This document shows positions 40,315-40,385 of a stretch of 40,385 bases of DNA, in pieces. Numbering within the stretch: position 1 is the stretch's first letter; every line of letters starts with the position of its first letter. Origin of the DNA: an uncultured Bacilli bacterium (GTDB lineage: Bacteria; Bacillota_I; Bacilli_A; RF39; UBA660). The DNA is taken from NCBI GenBank assembly GCA_947627925.1, contig CANQXW010000008.1, forward strand, positions 1 through 40,385, read 5' to 3'. The notes under the pieces were generated by a model, which was given only the letters and a program-made list of their open reading frames with translations, was not told the origin of the DNA and made no database searches. The translations under genes and the position numbers were made by a program.

Positions 40315-40385
40315 AATAAATTCCTTTGTTAAATAAAGTACGAAAAATAGTAAGTATAAAGAAGATTAAAAAAAAGAGAACGCAC
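40315..40385. other. Window end, no feature seen
   Basis: A/T-rich sequence after the Nudix stop. No hairpin with a T run, promoter or complete frame could be supported here. Confidence 0.5.

Noticed and set aside
1-40385. Mycoplasma-type code with UGA as Trp
   Set aside because: TGA ends pepF and the first U32-type gene, and Trp is written TGG throughout.
1-40385. CRISPR arrays, tRNA or rRNA genes, insertion sequences
   Set aside because: No regularly spaced direct repeats, no cloverleaf in the intergenic gaps, and no transposase or integrase frame was seen.

Overview
The window is about 40 kb of a very AT-rich genome with a standard bacterial code. TGA acts as a stop (for example at the end of pepF, where it overlaps the dnaJ start) and Trp is written TGG. 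Strong AGGAGG-type ribosome binding sites, sigma-A promoters with 17-base spacers, CIRCE sites and long runs of Bacillus-type gene order point to a Firmicutes (Bacilli) chromosome. A reduced, gut-type Bacilli lineage near the Mollicutes/Erysipelotrichia (RF39-like) would fit, but that placement is inference. It is not a Mycoplasma: it keeps peptidoglycan (mltG), UGA stops and several homologues of sporulation genes.

Layout. 0-5.8 kb: a SpoIIM-like membrane protein, then ireB-ruvX-yrzB-mltG-trmR-two U32 proteins-greA, matching the B. subtilis yrzL-yrrK-yrzB-yrrL-yrrM-yrrN-yrrO-(udk)-greA block without udk. 5.8-7.9 kb: two poorly known genes, one with a transglutaminase-like triad. 7.9-14.8 kb: tig, an inserted ORF6N-domain gene, lon, spoVID-like and ysxE-like (B. 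subtilis has tig-clpX-lonB-lonA...spoVID-ysxE). 15-21.4 kb: hrcA-grpE-dnaK-pepF-dnaJ under two CIRCE-type operators. 21.5-26.9 kb: an accessory island between dnaJ and mtaB, where B. subtilis has prmA-rsmE. It holds membrane-anchored surface proteins, a promoter with a G9 tract in its spacer, and what looks like a type I toxin/antisense-RNA locus. 26.9-31.8 kb: mtaB and a 1212-residue sigma-70-family protein. 31.9-36.9 kb: lexA, a divergent 46-residue SOS membrane peptide, an unknown gene, a diacylglycerol glucosyltransferase-like gene, a catalytically eroded transketolase and sirA, echoing B. subtilis lexA-yneA-yneB-ynzC-tkt-sirA. 37-40.3 kb: a YgjP-like protease, a SpoU methyltransferase, rimM, trmD, an unknown gene and a Nudix hydrolase.

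The most unusual signals are: (1) four perfect odd-length palindromes sharing one core, two upstream of and two inside the ORF6N gene, the internal pair at homologous places but in different reading frames; (2) the giant sigma factor with a long tail of extra helix-turn-helix-like segments; (3) a G9 tract between perfect -35 and -10 boxes of a surface-protein operon, a likely phase-variation switch; (4) a compact antisense-RNA locus with a matching long-range mRNA pairing; (5) a transketolase that has lost its cofactor and catalytic residues; (6) a SOS-controlled micro-protein opposite lexA.
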